A DNA stretch of 27,818 bases from Syntrophomonas sp. UBA4911 (GTDB lineage Bacteria > Bacillota > Syntrophomonadia > Syntrophomonadales > Syntrophomonadaceae): positions 33,147 through 60,964 of the forward strand of contig DHCD01000096.1 of NCBI GenBank assembly GCA_002398105.1, in the 5' to 3' direction. Position numbers and translations under genes: made by a program. Positions 6,769 to 14,980 of this stretch are shown here, piece after piece. The first letter of the stretch is position 1. Every line of letters begins with the position of its first letter. The notes under the pieces are model-generated. The model saw only the letters and a program-made list of their open reading frames with translations. It was not told where the DNA came from and searched no databases.

Positions 6769-8513
6769 AATACCCGGGCCAAGCCGCGGTATATCCTGCC
6801 TCGGGGGGTATCCAAAGTAACTATCATGCCCTCCTGGAGTATACGGGTGGCATCCCGGGCGCCGACTATTACGGGAATATCAGCATTTAACCCCATAATG
6901 GCGGCATTTGAAGTCAGACCGCCTTCTTCCGCAATCAGTCCCGCCATCATTTCCAGATAGGGAGCCAGACTGCTGTCGGCGCTTCCGGTCACCACTATAT
7001 CCCCGGGTTCAATCTTACTCATTGCGGCTGTATTCATAACTATTTTAACCGGTCCGCTGGCGGGCAGATTGCCTATACCCATTCCCTCAACTAAAATCTC
7101 GCCTACAGTTTCTACTTTCAACATATTGGTACCGTTCGATCTCCCTGCCGGTATGCCGGCCGTAAGCACTATAAGATCGCCATTATTGATATAGCCGTTC
7201 TCCAGAGCGGTCTTAATTGCTTCTTCAAATAACTGGTCAGTTCCTTCGGTTGCTCCTATGAGCATCGGCTGCACTCCCCAAACCAGCCCCAGTCTGTTAA
7301 TTATCCGGGGTTCGTGGGTAGCAGCTATGATCTGCGCCTGGGGCCGGTACTTGGACACCATTTTAGCGGTAAAACCGGTGCGGGTTGCCGTTATGATGGC
7401 TGACGCCCCCAGGTTCATAGCCGCTGTGCAGGTGGCATAGCCAATAGCATCGGTAACCGAAGGAGTGCTCTGGGGGCGTTTCTGGCGCAGCATATCCTGA
7501 TAAGGCAGAGCCTTTTCCGCCCGGCTGGCTATACGAGCCATGGTCTGTACTACTTCCACCGGATATTTACCGGCAGCACTTTCTCCGGATAGCATAATGG
7601 CATCGGCTCCGTCAAAAATTGCATTGGCTACATCCGAAACCTCGGCCCGGGTAGGCCGGGGATTATTGATCATGGATTCCAGCATCTGGGTGGCAATGAT
7701 GACCGTTTTTCCCACCTGACTGCAATTCTCAATGATAGCTTTCTGCACCAGCGGCACTTCTTCAACCGGTATCTCCACTCCTAAATCGCCCCGGGCCACC
7801 ATAACCCCGTCGGCTATGCGGGTGATTTCATCCAGGTTGTCTACTCCCTCCTGGCTCTCAATTTTAGCGATGATATCTATATCTGCCCCTCTCATTTCCA
7901 GGACCCGCCTGATATCAATAACATCCTGGGCGTTCCTGACAAAGGAGGCGGCGATAAAATCCACCTGATTATCTATACCGAAGTTGATATCGGCAACATC
8001 TTTTTCACTCAAAAAGGGAAGGGCTATACGTACCCCCGGAACATTGACCCCTTTGCGTTCACCCAGTTCCCCGCCGTTAATAACCCGGCACACGATGTCC
8101 GGTTGGTTGCTTTCCTCGACCTGCAGATTTATGAGTCCGTCTGATAATAGTATGGTGGTTCCTTTTTTAACCTCTTGCGGCAAATAGGGATAACTAACCG
8201 CTACTTCGCTCTCGTCCCCGATAATCTCCCGGGTGGTAAGGACAAAAAGCTGCCCGCCTTCCAATTTCACTTTACCGTTTTTCAGTTTTCCGGTTCTGAT
8301 CTCCGGTCCTTTGGTATCAAGCATTATGGCTACCGGTTTATTACAGACCTGGGCTGCCGCCCGCACCGCCAGCATTCTCAAGCGATGTTCCTCATGGCTG
8401 CCATGGGAGAAATTAAGGCGGGCCACATTCATGCCGGCCTCAATCATCTGTTTCAAGGTCTCCGTCTTTTCACTGGCTGGTCCAATGGTAGCAATGATTT
8501 TGGTCTTCCTCAT
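6765..8513 (-). CDS. pyk: Pyruvate kinase with C-terminal PEP-utiliser-type domain
   Basis: Converts phosphoenolpyruvate and ADP to pyruvate and ATP. It has 582 residues, the long Bacillus-type form. Core motifs are LNFSHGSHEEH, MLDTKGPEIRTG, IIAKIESQEG with the catalytic Lys, VMVARGDLGVEIP and IIATQMLESM. The extra C-terminal domain has GGLTSNAAIMGL where related enzymes have GGLTSHAAVVGL. The His position is therefore Asn (about residue 536, codon AAT). A GTG three codons upstream is in frame, but GGGAGG sits at proper spacing only for the ATG at 8513. It is the last gene of the ybaK-dnaE-mtrB-pfkA-pyk run, 24 nt after pfkA. In a beta-oxidising syntroph it likely works beside gluconeogenesis; that is inference. 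Confidence 0.95.
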   Translation of the reverse strand: MRKTKIIATIGPASEKTETLKQMIEAGMNVARLNFSHGSHEEHRLRMLAVRAAAQVCNKPVAIMLDTKGPEIRTGKLKNGKVKLEGGQLFVLTTREIIGDESEVAVSYPYLPQEVKKGTTILLSDGLINLQVEESNQPDIVCRVINGGELGERKGVNVPGVRIALPFLSEKDVADINFGIDNQVDFIAASFVRNAQDVIDIRRVLEMRGADIDIIAKIESQEGVDNLDEITRIADGVMVARGDLGVEIPVEEVPLVQKAIIENCSQVGKTVIIATQMLESMINNPRPTRAEVSDVANAIFDGADAIMLSGESAAGKYPVEVVQTMARIASRAEKALPYQDMLRQKRPQSTPSVTDAIGYATCTAAMNLGASAIITATRTGFTAKMVSKYRPQAQIIAATHEPRIINRLGLVWGVQPMLIGATEGTDQLFEEAIKTALENGYINNGDLIVLTAGIPAGRSNGTNMLKVETVGEILVEGMGIGNLPASGPVKIVMNTAAMSKIEPGDIVVTGSADSSLAPYLEMMAGLIAEEGGLTSNAAIMGLNADIPVIVGARDATRILQEGMIVTLDTPRGRIYRGLARVL

Positions 8514-8537
8514 TTGTTTCACCTCCCGCTAAGCGTT

Positions 8538-9494
8538 TTATATAGAGAGCATACGCGCGATTTCAAACAGATCCAGGTCCAGGGTTTTAGTTCCTTTTAC
8601 TGTCTCCGCCAGGGGTATGGGATGGATCTTATCTTCCCGAAAAGCGATTACCACATTTCTCTGTTCCCCTTTTATGCAGTCTATGGCCGCCTTACCCATG
8701 CAGGAAGCCATAATCCGGTCAACCGCAGTCGGAGTGCCTCCCCGCTGGGTGTGTCCCAATATGCTGATGCGGGTATCATGCCCGGTTCTCTTTTCTATTT
8801 GCTGCTGGAGTTCCATAGCCGGATAAACCCCTTCAGCGACCACGATGATACTATGCAGTTTACCCCGTTCGGTTCCCCGGTTTATCTTTTCCACTACCTG
8901 CTCCAGGTCAGGAGCTATTTCCGGTATGAGAATGGACTCCGCTCCCCCGGCTACTCCGGCGTGAAGGGCAATTTCTCCGCAGTGTCTCCCCATCACTTCA
9001 ATTATAAAGACCCGGCCATGGCTGGTGGCCGTATCCCGAATACGATTTATAGCCTCCAGGGCGGTATTTACCGCCGTATCAAAACCAATAGCCCGGGTAT
9101 AAACGATATCATTGTCAATCGTGGCCGGTATGCCGACAACATTGATTCCCAGGCGGGAGAAGTCATAACCGCCCCGGAAGCTGCCATTGCCGCCGATAAC
9201 CACCAGGTGTTCTATCCCCATTTGGGTGAGATTATCCAGCGCCTGCCGGCGCCCCTCATCAGTCGTAAAGGCTGAAGATCGGGACGTACGCAATATGGTT
9301 CCCCCACGGTGAATGATATCGGCTACTGAGCCCAGGGTCATGGAATTAATATGCCCGGCAATCAATCCTTCAAATCCCTGGTAAACTCCGTATACTTCTA
9401 TGCGGTGGTAGATAGCTGATCTGACTACGGCACGTATGGCCGCATTCATCCCTGGCGCATCGCCGCCGCTGGTCAACACTGCTACCCTGGTCAC
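8538..9494 (-). CDS. pfkA: 6-phosphofructokinase
   Basis: Phosphorylates fructose 6-phosphate. It has 318 residues, the size of the E. coli and Bacillus enzymes. Motifs are TSGGDAPGMNAA at the N terminus, Arg72 in TSRS, the catalytic TIDND (Thr125, Asp127, Asp129), EVMGRHCG and LGHTQRGGTPTAVDR. Gly104 is present, which marks ATP rather than pyrophosphate users. The Mg-linked Asp103 of the E. coli enzyme is Asn here (GGNGS, codon AAT). Start: GTG at 9494 with GGAGG at good spacing; a longer frame to 9536 lacks an SD. It lies 19 nt after mtrB and 24 nt before pyk, which indicates cotranscription. Confidence 0.94.
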   Translation of the reverse strand: MTRVAVLTSGGDAPGMNAAIRAVVRSAIYHRIEVYGVYQGFEGLIAGHINSMTLGSVADIIHRGGTILRTSRSSAFTTDEGRRQALDNLTQMGIEHLVVIGGNGSFRGGYDFSRLGINVVGIPATIDNDIVYTRAIGFDTAVNTALEAINRIRDTATSHGRVFIIEVMGRHCGEIALHAGVAGGAESILIPEIAPDLEQVVEKINRGTERGKLHSIIVVAEGVYPAMELQQQIEKRTGHDTRISILGHTQRGGTPTAVDRIMASCMGKAAIDCIKGEQRNVVIAFREDKIHPIPLAETVKGTKTLDLDLFEIARMLSI

Positions 9495-9513
9495 CCCTAA
9501 ACCTCCATATCGT

Positions 9514-9768
9514 TTACTTTTCCGGCTTTCCCCCACTTCCGGGGCTTTCCGCCTTTACCATGCCGAACCGGGTATAGATTTCGGCATGTCCCCGAATTTT
9601 CATGGCTGAGGTATGTTCGGTAAATTGCAGTACCATTACTTCACCGCGATCCAATTTTTCGGTGTGGTGAAACTTGGTATCCTTACCCCGGGTAAGTCCT
9701 ATAATAGTTACCCCATTTTCCTGAGCTTTGATCACAATATAGTCTTCTCCCATATAGTTTTCATTCAT
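9514..9768 (-). CDS. mtrB: TRAP, trp RNA-binding attenuation protein
   Basis: TRAP forms an 11-subunit ring that, when loaded with tryptophan, binds GAG/UAG repeats in mRNA leaders and shuts down trp genes. The 84-residue product is recognisable throughout. IIGLTRGKDTKFHHTEKLDRG and FTEHTSAMKIRG nearly match Bacillus TRAP. The RNA-contacting Lys38, Lys57 and Arg59 correspond to Bacillus Lys37, Lys56 and Arg58. The C-terminal tail (about 72-84) is slightly longer than in Bacillus. Start: ATG with AAGGGGG upstream. The setting is unusual: it lies 27 nt after dnaE and 19 nt before pfkA, not beside folE or trp genes. No anti-TRAP gene or trp gene is in the window. Confidence 0.93.
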   Translation of the reverse strand: MNENYMGEDYIVIKAQENGVTIIGLTRGKDTKFHHTEKLDRGEVMVLQFTEHTSAMKIRGHAEIYTRFGMVKAESPGSGGKPEK

Positions 9769-9795
9769 GCACTGACCCCCTTCAATTACTTTTAT

Positions 9796-12700
9796 TCAGG
9801 CAAACCAGATATTTTCCCGGCCATAAATCACAGCCAGTTGGTCTTTTAGCTGTATATCCGGTTTGACTTTAAGCTCGTCATTGAGAACCAATCTCCTTTT
9901 CCCGGGCAGATGCAGTATCACTTCCTGCTCTCCCGGGAATCGCCTGAGCAAATTCACCATGGCATCCTTCTTGTCACTGGTATCGTTGCCGTCATCTATG
10001 CGTATGTTTAATTCTTTAAGCCCTTCAGGGATAGGCTGAACTCTTTGCAGCGAAATCTTGTTTTTTTCCTCGCGGGTATCCAGAAAACCTTCCATCACCA
10101 CCACCTGGTCAGCCTGAAGCATTTCACCGTTCCTGCGGTAAGCTGAAGGAAAGACCATTACCTCCATTCTGCCGCTCACGTCTTCCAGGAAGAAGCGGGC
10201 ATAGCTGTCGCCGCGCCGGCTCACCCGCCGGCTAAGATTGATAACCGTTCCTGCCACCCTGACATAGGTATCACCTGAGCCGTTTGTTAAATCAGCCAGT
10301 TGACAGGTGGTGATGAGAGGCAATATTTCCCGGTACTCATCTAAAGGGTTGGCCGATACGAAAAAACCCAGAACCTCCTTCTCCCGGTTCAGCAAATCCC
10401 TGTTTTCCAGTTCCCCCTTTACCCGGGGACGGGGCTCCTCAATCATAGCGCTGATATCCCCAAAAAGGTTCATCTGTTGACTGGACTGACTCTGTTTGAT
10501 TTGCAGGGCCAGTTCTATACATTCATCCATTATGGACAGAGCTTGTTTGCGGGTTATGCCCAGAGAATCGAAACAACCTGCCACGATAAAGTTTTCTATC
10601 GCCCTTTTGTTTATATGGCTGAGGTCAACCCGCTGGCAAAAGTCGAACAGCGAAGTAAAATCTCCCTGTTTTCGGCTTTCCACTATATTCTTAACCACGT
10701 TCAAGCCCACATTTTTAATCGCTCCCAGGCCGAAACGGATACTGCCGCCGGCCACGGTAAAGTTCTCAAAGCTTTCGTTGATATCCGGAGGCAAAACTTT
10801 GATTCCCATTTTCAGGCATTCTTTAAGATAGAATACTACTCGGTCCTGATTATCAATGACACTGCTTAAAAAAGCACAGATGTACTCCACCGGATAGTGG
10901 GCTTTAAGGTAAGCGGTCTGATACGTGATCAAGGCATAGGCAGCGGAGTGGCTTTTATTGAATCCATACCCGGCAAAGCTTTCCATTATATCAAACAGCC
11001 TGGTGGCCACTTTACCGTCAATATTGCTGCAGCGTGCCGCCCCGGCTACAAACTTGTCTCTCTGGGCCGCCAGTTCTTCCGGTTTCTTTTTGCCCATGGC
11101 CCGGCGCAGCACGTCGGCTTCACCCATGCTGAATCCGGCCAGGTCGCTGGCTACCCGCATGACCTGTTCCTGGTACAGTATAACCCCGTAGGTTTCCTGC
11201 AATATGTTTTCCAGCAAAGGGTGAATGTATTCTATTTCCTGGCGGCCATGTTTGCAATTGATAAAATCTTCTACCATCCCACTCCCCAGAGGACCGGGGC
11301 GGTAAAGGGCTATAACCGCTATCAGGTCTTCGAACCGTTCCGGTTTCATATCGCTCAATATACGCCGCAGTCCGTCACTTTCCAACTGAAATACCCCAAT
11401 GGTATTGCCGGCCGACAGCAGCTCATAGACCGCAGCGTCATCCAGCGGCAAATTATCAATATCAATTTTCTCTCCCCGGGTCTTTTCTATTATGTTCAGC
11501 GCCCGGTCAATTACGGTAAGGGTTCTGAGCCCCAGTATGTCCATCTTGAGAAGGCCTATATCCTCCACCGTTTCCTTGGTGAACTGGGTTACCACATTCC
11601 CTTCCGGGGTTTTCTGCAGAGGGAGCAAGGAAGTCAGCGGCTCTTTGCCGATAACCACCCCGGCAGCATGAATAGAGGCATGGCGGGGCATACCCTCTAC
11701 CGCCCGAGCCAGGTCAATGATTTTCCGGGCGGTGGCATCACTCTGATAGGCCTGATTAAGGTCGGGGGAAATTTCCAGAGCCCGTTCAATGGTTACGCCC
11801 AGCTCGGCCGGTATCATCTTGACCAGCCGGTCCACCTCCCCGTAGGGAATGTCCAGGACTCTGCCCACATCACGCATAGCGGCCCGGGCGGCCATGGTGC
11901 CAAAGGTTATGATCTGGGCCACCCGGTCGGCGCCGTAGCGATCGACAATGTATTCAATTACCCGGTCTCTTTTCTCGAAACAAAAATCAATATCAATATC
12001 CGGCATGCTTACTCGCTCCGGATTGAGAAAACGCTCAAACAGTAAATCATATTTTAAAGGGTCAATGCTGGTTATACCCAGGACATAGGATACCAGACTG
12101 CCGGCTGCCGACCCCCGCCCCGGGCCTACCGGAATGCCGTTTGCTTTTGACCAGTTAATAATGTCCTGTACGATCAAGAAGTAAGCCGCAAATCCCATGC
12201 GGTTTATGATTTCAATTTCATGATCAAGCCTTGCCGTGAGCTCGGGGGATGGGTGGGGATATTTACCCGCAAATGCCTCCCGCACCATCATATCCAGATA
12301 AGATTCCGGAGTATAGCCGTCGGGAATATCAAAATAAGGCAAATGAAATTCTCCGAAGCTGAAATCTACGTTGCACTGCTCCGCTATGCGAAGACTGTTT
12401 TCAATAACCTCGGGCCGGTCAGGAAACAGGCTCTGCATCTCGTCCGTGGTTTTCATAAAAAACTCGCTGCCGGGGAAGCGCAAACGCTGGGTGTCACTTA
12501 CCACGCTTCCGGTTTGTATGCACAGCAAAACATCGTGAGCAGCCGCATCTTTTTTCTGCAGGTAATGAATATCATTAGTGGCCACCAGAGGGATCCCGGT
12601 TTGACCGCTGAGCTGGTAGAGACCCGGGATCACCTCTTTTTCTTCCCTCATACCATGATCCTGCACCTCCAGATAGAAGTTGCCGGGTCCAAAAGTATCC

Positions 12701-13191
12701 TGGTAAAAAAGAGCGGTTTGCACCGCCTTTTGCTGATTGCCATCCAGTAAAAGGCGCGGAATCTCTCCCGCCACACAGGCCGACAGAGCAATCAGGCCCT
12801 CACTGTAACGCTGCAGAAGCTCCCGGTCTACCCGGGGCTTATAATAAAATCCTTCCAGAAAAGCCCGGCTGACGAGCTGCACCAGGTTGTGGTATCCCTG
12901 CTGATTTTTGCACAGCAGTACCAGATGATAGGGGTTGTCGTCCAATCCCTTTTCCTTATCCAGCCTACTGCGGGGGGCGACATAGACCTCGCAGCCGATT
13001 ATCGGCTTAACTCCCTGTTTTTGGGCTTCACGATAAAAATCAATCACCCCGTACAAAACGCCGTGGTCAGTTATAGCCACAGCGGGCATCCCCAGTTCCC
13101 GTGCCCGGGCTGCCAAATCTTTTATGCGACAGGCCCCATCCAGGAGGCTGTACTCGGAATGGTTATGTAGATGAACAAAACTCGTACTCAT
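9796..13191 (-). CDS. dnaE: DNA polymerase III alpha subunit
   Basis: Replicative polymerase catalytic subunit of 1131 residues, of the DnaE rather than PolC type. The N-terminal PHP domain starts FVHLHNHSEYSLLDG and has ITDHGVLYG and GCEVYVAP. The palm has GPGRGSAAGSLVSYVLGIT and the catalytic PDIDIDF. Fingers, beta-binding region and helix-hairpin-helix follow (KRAIENFIVAGCFDSLG). A C-terminal OB fold has RFFLEDVSGRMEVMVF. The frame is intact throughout. Start: ATG with GGGGGAG at 6-nt spacing. It lies 24 nt after the YbaK-type gene and 27 nt before mtrB, inside a long minus-strand operon. The dnaE-pfkA-pyk order is conserved in Bacillus, where acc genes occupy the middle. Confidence 0.97.
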   Translation of the reverse strand: MSTSFVHLHNHSEYSLLDGACRIKDLAARARELGMPAVAITDHGVLYGVIDFYREAQKQGVKPIIGCEVYVAPRSRLDKEKGLDDNPYHLVLLCKNQQGYHNLVQLVSRAFLEGFYYKPRVDRELLQRYSEGLIALSACVAGEIPRLLLDGNQQKAVQTALFYQDTFGPGNFYLEVQDHGMREEKEVIPGLYQLSGQTGIPLVATNDIHYLQKKDAAAHDVLLCIQTGSVVSDTQRLRFPGSEFFMKTTDEMQSLFPDRPEVIENSLRIAEQCNVDFSFGEFHLPYFDIPDGYTPESYLDMMVREAFAGKYPHPSPELTARLDHEIEIINRMGFAAYFLIVQDIINWSKANGIPVGPGRGSAAGSLVSYVLGITSIDPLKYDLLFERFLNPERVSMPDIDIDFCFEKRDRVIEYIVDRYGADRVAQIITFGTMAARAAMRDVGRVLDIPYGEVDRLVKMIPAELGVTIERALEISPDLNQAYQSDATARKIIDLARAVEGMPRHASIHAAGVVIGKEPLTSLLPLQKTPEGNVVTQFTKETVEDIGLLKMDILGLRTLTVIDRALNIIEKTRGEKIDIDNLPLDDAAVYELLSAGNTIGVFQLESDGLRRILSDMKPERFEDLIAVIALYRPGPLGSGMVEDFINCKHGRQEIEYIHPLLENILQETYGVILYQEQVMRVASDLAGFSMGEADVLRRAMGKKKPEELAAQRDKFVAGAARCSNIDGKVATRLFDIMESFAGYGFNKSHSAAYALITYQTAYLKAHYPVEYICAFLSSVIDNQDRVVFYLKECLKMGIKVLPPDINESFENFTVAGGSIRFGLGAIKNVGLNVVKNIVESRKQGDFTSLFDFCQRVDLSHINKRAIENFIVAGCFDSLGITRKQALSIMDECIELALQIKQSQSSQQMNLFGDISAMIEEPRPRVKGELENRDLLNREKEVLGFFVSANPLDEYREILPLITTCQLADLTNGSGDTYVRVAGTVINLSRRVSRRGDSYARFFLEDVSGRMEVMVFPSAYRRNGEMLQADQVVVMEGFLDTREEKNKISLQRVQPIPEGLKELNIRIDDGNDTSDKKDAMVNLLRRFPGEQEVILHLPGKRRLVLNDELKVKPDIQLKDQLAVIYGRENIWFA

Positions 13192-13215
13192 GAAAATCTC
13201 CCCCGCATTGCGATT

Positions 13216-13686
13216 TTATCCTGCCTGGCATACATTGCAGGGATGGCCGTTAGTTATGGCGCAGAGTTCATGATAGGTAATGGGCAGAGCAGTATTACTG
13301 GTACCGGCAGCAGCATAGACTACATCATAACGCCTCAGACTTTCGTCCAGATATATGGGAATATCCCGTTTCAAGGCAAAGGGACATACTCCGCCGATGT
13401 TAAACCCGGTTACCTCCAGGACCTCCTCGCCACTGGCCATACGTACCCGGGAGCCGACCAAGTTCTTGACCGCTTTGTTATCAATCCTGGCATCCCCGGC
13501 CGAAACCACCATAATAAAATGGTCGTCCCGGGTTTTCAGCAGAATTGATTTGGCAATCCGGCCCACCTCGGTGTCTAAAGCCCGGGCTGCCAGAAAAGCA
13601 GTACTGGTGTCGGTGTCGAATTCAATAATACTGAGCTGCGGATTACGCTCCTGAATAAATGCTCGTACCCGTTCAATTCCGTTCAT
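13216..13686 (-). CDS. YbaK/EbsC-family aminoacyl-tRNA deacylase
   Basis: Predicted trans-editing enzyme that hydrolyses mischarged tRNA, typically Cys-tRNA(Pro). It has 156 residues, one YbaK-domain unit. The catalytic lysine lies in RIAKSILLK (Lys46, the same number as in E. coli YbaK), and the family signature is GFNIGGVCPFAL. The C-terminal end carries CNVC, and a role for those cysteines is not known. Substrate specificity cannot be settled between YbaK, ProX and related groups. It is the first gene of the dnaE-mtrB-pfkA-pyk run, 24 nt upstream of dnaE. The SD (AAGGGTGAG) is moderate. Confidence 0.88.
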   Translation of the reverse strand: MNGIERVRAFIQERNPQLSIIEFDTDTSTAFLAARALDTEVGRIAKSILLKTRDDHFIMVVSAGDARIDNKAVKNLVGSRVRMASGEEVLEVTGFNIGGVCPFALKRDIPIYLDESLRRYDVVYAAAGTSNTALPITYHELCAITNGHPCNVCQAG

Positions 13687-13722
13687 AACAAACTCTCACC
13701 CTTATCCTTTATTCTCATCTAT

Positions 13723-13728
13723 ATTATA
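13723..13728 (-). promoter_or_regulatory. Candidate -10 for the ybaK-dnaE operon
   Basis: On the minus strand GGTATATAATATAG contains TATAAT about 37 nt upstream of the YbaK-type start. No convincing -35 hexamer is visible at 16-18 bp. It is the only promoter-like element seen ahead of the five-gene operon. Confidence 0.35.
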
Positions 13729-13775
13729 TACCTAAATAAAGCGCTACCGGAGGTAAGATCATGACAGATATCCCT

Positions 13776-13964
13776 TTAAATATCCCCTTTTCCTTCCCGC
13801 AAGCGCTTGCTCATTATACCGCCGACCTTGCCGCAGACGGCATTGCTTAACGACTCCCAGCCCTCTCTCTCCACCTGTTCCAGGATACCTAATTCCCGAG
13901 CGATTTCCAACTTCAGCTTATCCTTGGCGCTAAGGGGTTTGTTTCCTTTCTTTTTCGCCGGCAT
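13776..13964 (-). CDS. Small acid-soluble spore protein, alpha/beta type
   Basis: SASPs coat and protect DNA in dormant endospores. The 62-residue product begins with a Lys-rich stretch (MPAKKKGNK). It continues with KLKLEIARELGI, which includes the EIA core of the germination-protease site, and GWESLSNAVCGKVGGIMSKRL, which fits the second conserved SASP block. The frame extends further upstream, but AAGGAGG at 6-nt spacing selects the ATG at 13964. A strong hairpin lies about 40 nt upstream of the start, in the presumed leader or promoter region. The gene is monocistronic or follows the HAD gene, and its 3' end is 89 nt from the YbaK-type gene. It indicates an endospore-forming lineage. Confidence 0.88.
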   Translation of the reverse strand: MPAKKKGNKPLSAKDKLKLEIARELGILEQVEREGWESLSNAVCGKVGGIMSKRLREGKGDI

Positions 13965-14001
13965 AAACATCCTCCTTATTGGGGTTATGATCCGGGGTTG
14001 T

Positions 14002-14051
14002 AAGGGGACGGGGTATGGGCAGTATTTAATGCTGCCATACCCCGTCCCCTT
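14002..14051. repeat. 20-bp inverted repeat upstream of the SASP gene
   Basis: The left arm (14002-14022) reads AAGGGGACGGGGTATGG then GCAG. The right arm (14032-14051) is its complement with one base less. The loop is TATTTAATG. There is no proper T-tract on either strand. It could be a short palindromic repeat, a terminator for the HAD gene, or a leader structure for the SASP mRNA. Confidence 0.7.
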
Positions 14052-14093
14052 TACCATCTTCCCTTAGCAACTAGTTTTGTTATTAACCGGGAT

Positions 14094-14807
14094 TCATATG
14101 CATTTTTTTACAAAATCAAAGAAGTGAGGCAGCCTGCCCTGCCAGTCGGGTTTATAATCCGCTCCTTTATCAATCAGCAAATCCTCCACCAGAAAAGTTT
14201 TCATCCCGATTTTTGCTGCCGGCAGGTCTTCACCGGTGTCGTTGCCCACCATAAGGCAATCCTCGGGTTGTACTCCGATGCGCTGTACTATCTCCTGGTA
14301 ATATTGAACATGCGGCTTACAAAAATGCATCAATTCATAGGAAGTTATTAAATCAAACCGGTGATGCCCCAGCCCGGCCCAGGCAATGCGGTCCCGCAGA
14401 GCGCTTAAAGGAAATACGGCATTGGTAGCTATCACTACCTTTACCCTCTGCCTCATTATGTATTCCATCATTTCCGGTACTCCGGGAAAAGGCCGGCAGA
14501 ATTCCTTGAGCAAAGGAAAACGTTCCCGGTAGAAGCGGTCAAAGAAAAGATTAAACTCTTCCGGGGAATAAGGCCAGTTGCAGTAAAAATCCCGCATAAA
14601 TACTTCTTCATTGGAAGTTTCATGATCAAGGTCGGCAATCATCACATCGGTAGAGCGCCAAATCTGCTCCACCAAGCGACTCCCTTCCCGGTAGCCCATC
14701 TCCGCCGCCAGCTCCATCATTTTTTTAAAATACTGCTTAAGAAAATAATCCATGTCTATATGCAGCAACGTACCGTCAAGGTCAAAAAGAACTGCTTTAA
14801 ACATCAT
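14094..14807 (-). CDS. HAD-superfamily hydrolase
   Basis: Probable small-molecule phosphatase of 237 residues. Motif I is LFDLDGTLL (nucleophile Asp near residue 9), motif II is VVIATNA, and motif III/IV is LMVGNDTGEDLPAAKIGM. An alpha-helical cap (about 15-95) follows motif I, as in the phosphoglycolate phosphatase-like subfamily. The substrate is not known. Start: ATG with GAGGAG upstream; the next codon is also ATG. The neighbours (SASP gene downstream, unknown gene divergent) do not point to a pathway. Confidence 0.88.
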   Translation of the reverse strand: MMFKAVLFDLDGTLLHIDMDYFLKQYFKKMMELAAEMGYREGSRLVEQIWRSTDVMIADLDHETSNEEVFMRDFYCNWPYSPEEFNLFFDRFYRERFPLLKEFCRPFPGVPEMMEYIMRQRVKVVIATNAVFPLSALRDRIAWAGLGHHRFDLITSYELMHFCKPHVQYYQEIVQRIGVQPEDCLMVGNDTGEDLPAAKIGMKTFLVEDLLIDKGADYKPDWQGRLPHFFDFVKKCI

Positions 14808-14901
14808 TTTGTCTCCTCTGTTTAATAGAGATTTTATCCAATATTATAGGCGATTGCTTAATTTTAATAAACCAGGAACAGTCAAAAAATTTTATTTTTA
14901 A

Positions 14902-14964
14902 AAAAGGAGGAAAAAATGTAAATATATAGAAATGGTCTATAGCGCAGCTGGATATTATTTTTAA
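14902..14964 (+). promoter_or_regulatory. Leader with start-stop codon pair and mini-ORF
   Basis: A near-perfect SD (AAAAGGAGG, ending 14910) is followed by A-rich spacer and ATG-TAA (14916-14921), a start codon directly followed by a stop. A 10-codon frame, ATG at 14932 to TAA at 14962-14964, then ends inside the SD of the next gene. Ribosome loading at the start-stop could influence the 14981 gene. This is inference from sequence only. Confidence 0.35.
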
Positions 14965-14980
14965 GGAGGATGATTGCCCT

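Noticed and set aside
10897..12045. 382-codon plus-strand frame opposite dnaE
   Set aside because: It is the antisense shadow of a well-supported gene; the product has no domain and dnaE is intact.
13226..13240. TGGCATACATTGCA inside the YbaK-type gene
   Set aside because: GG and GC are 2 bp too close for a -24/-12 promoter and the site lies inside a coding region.
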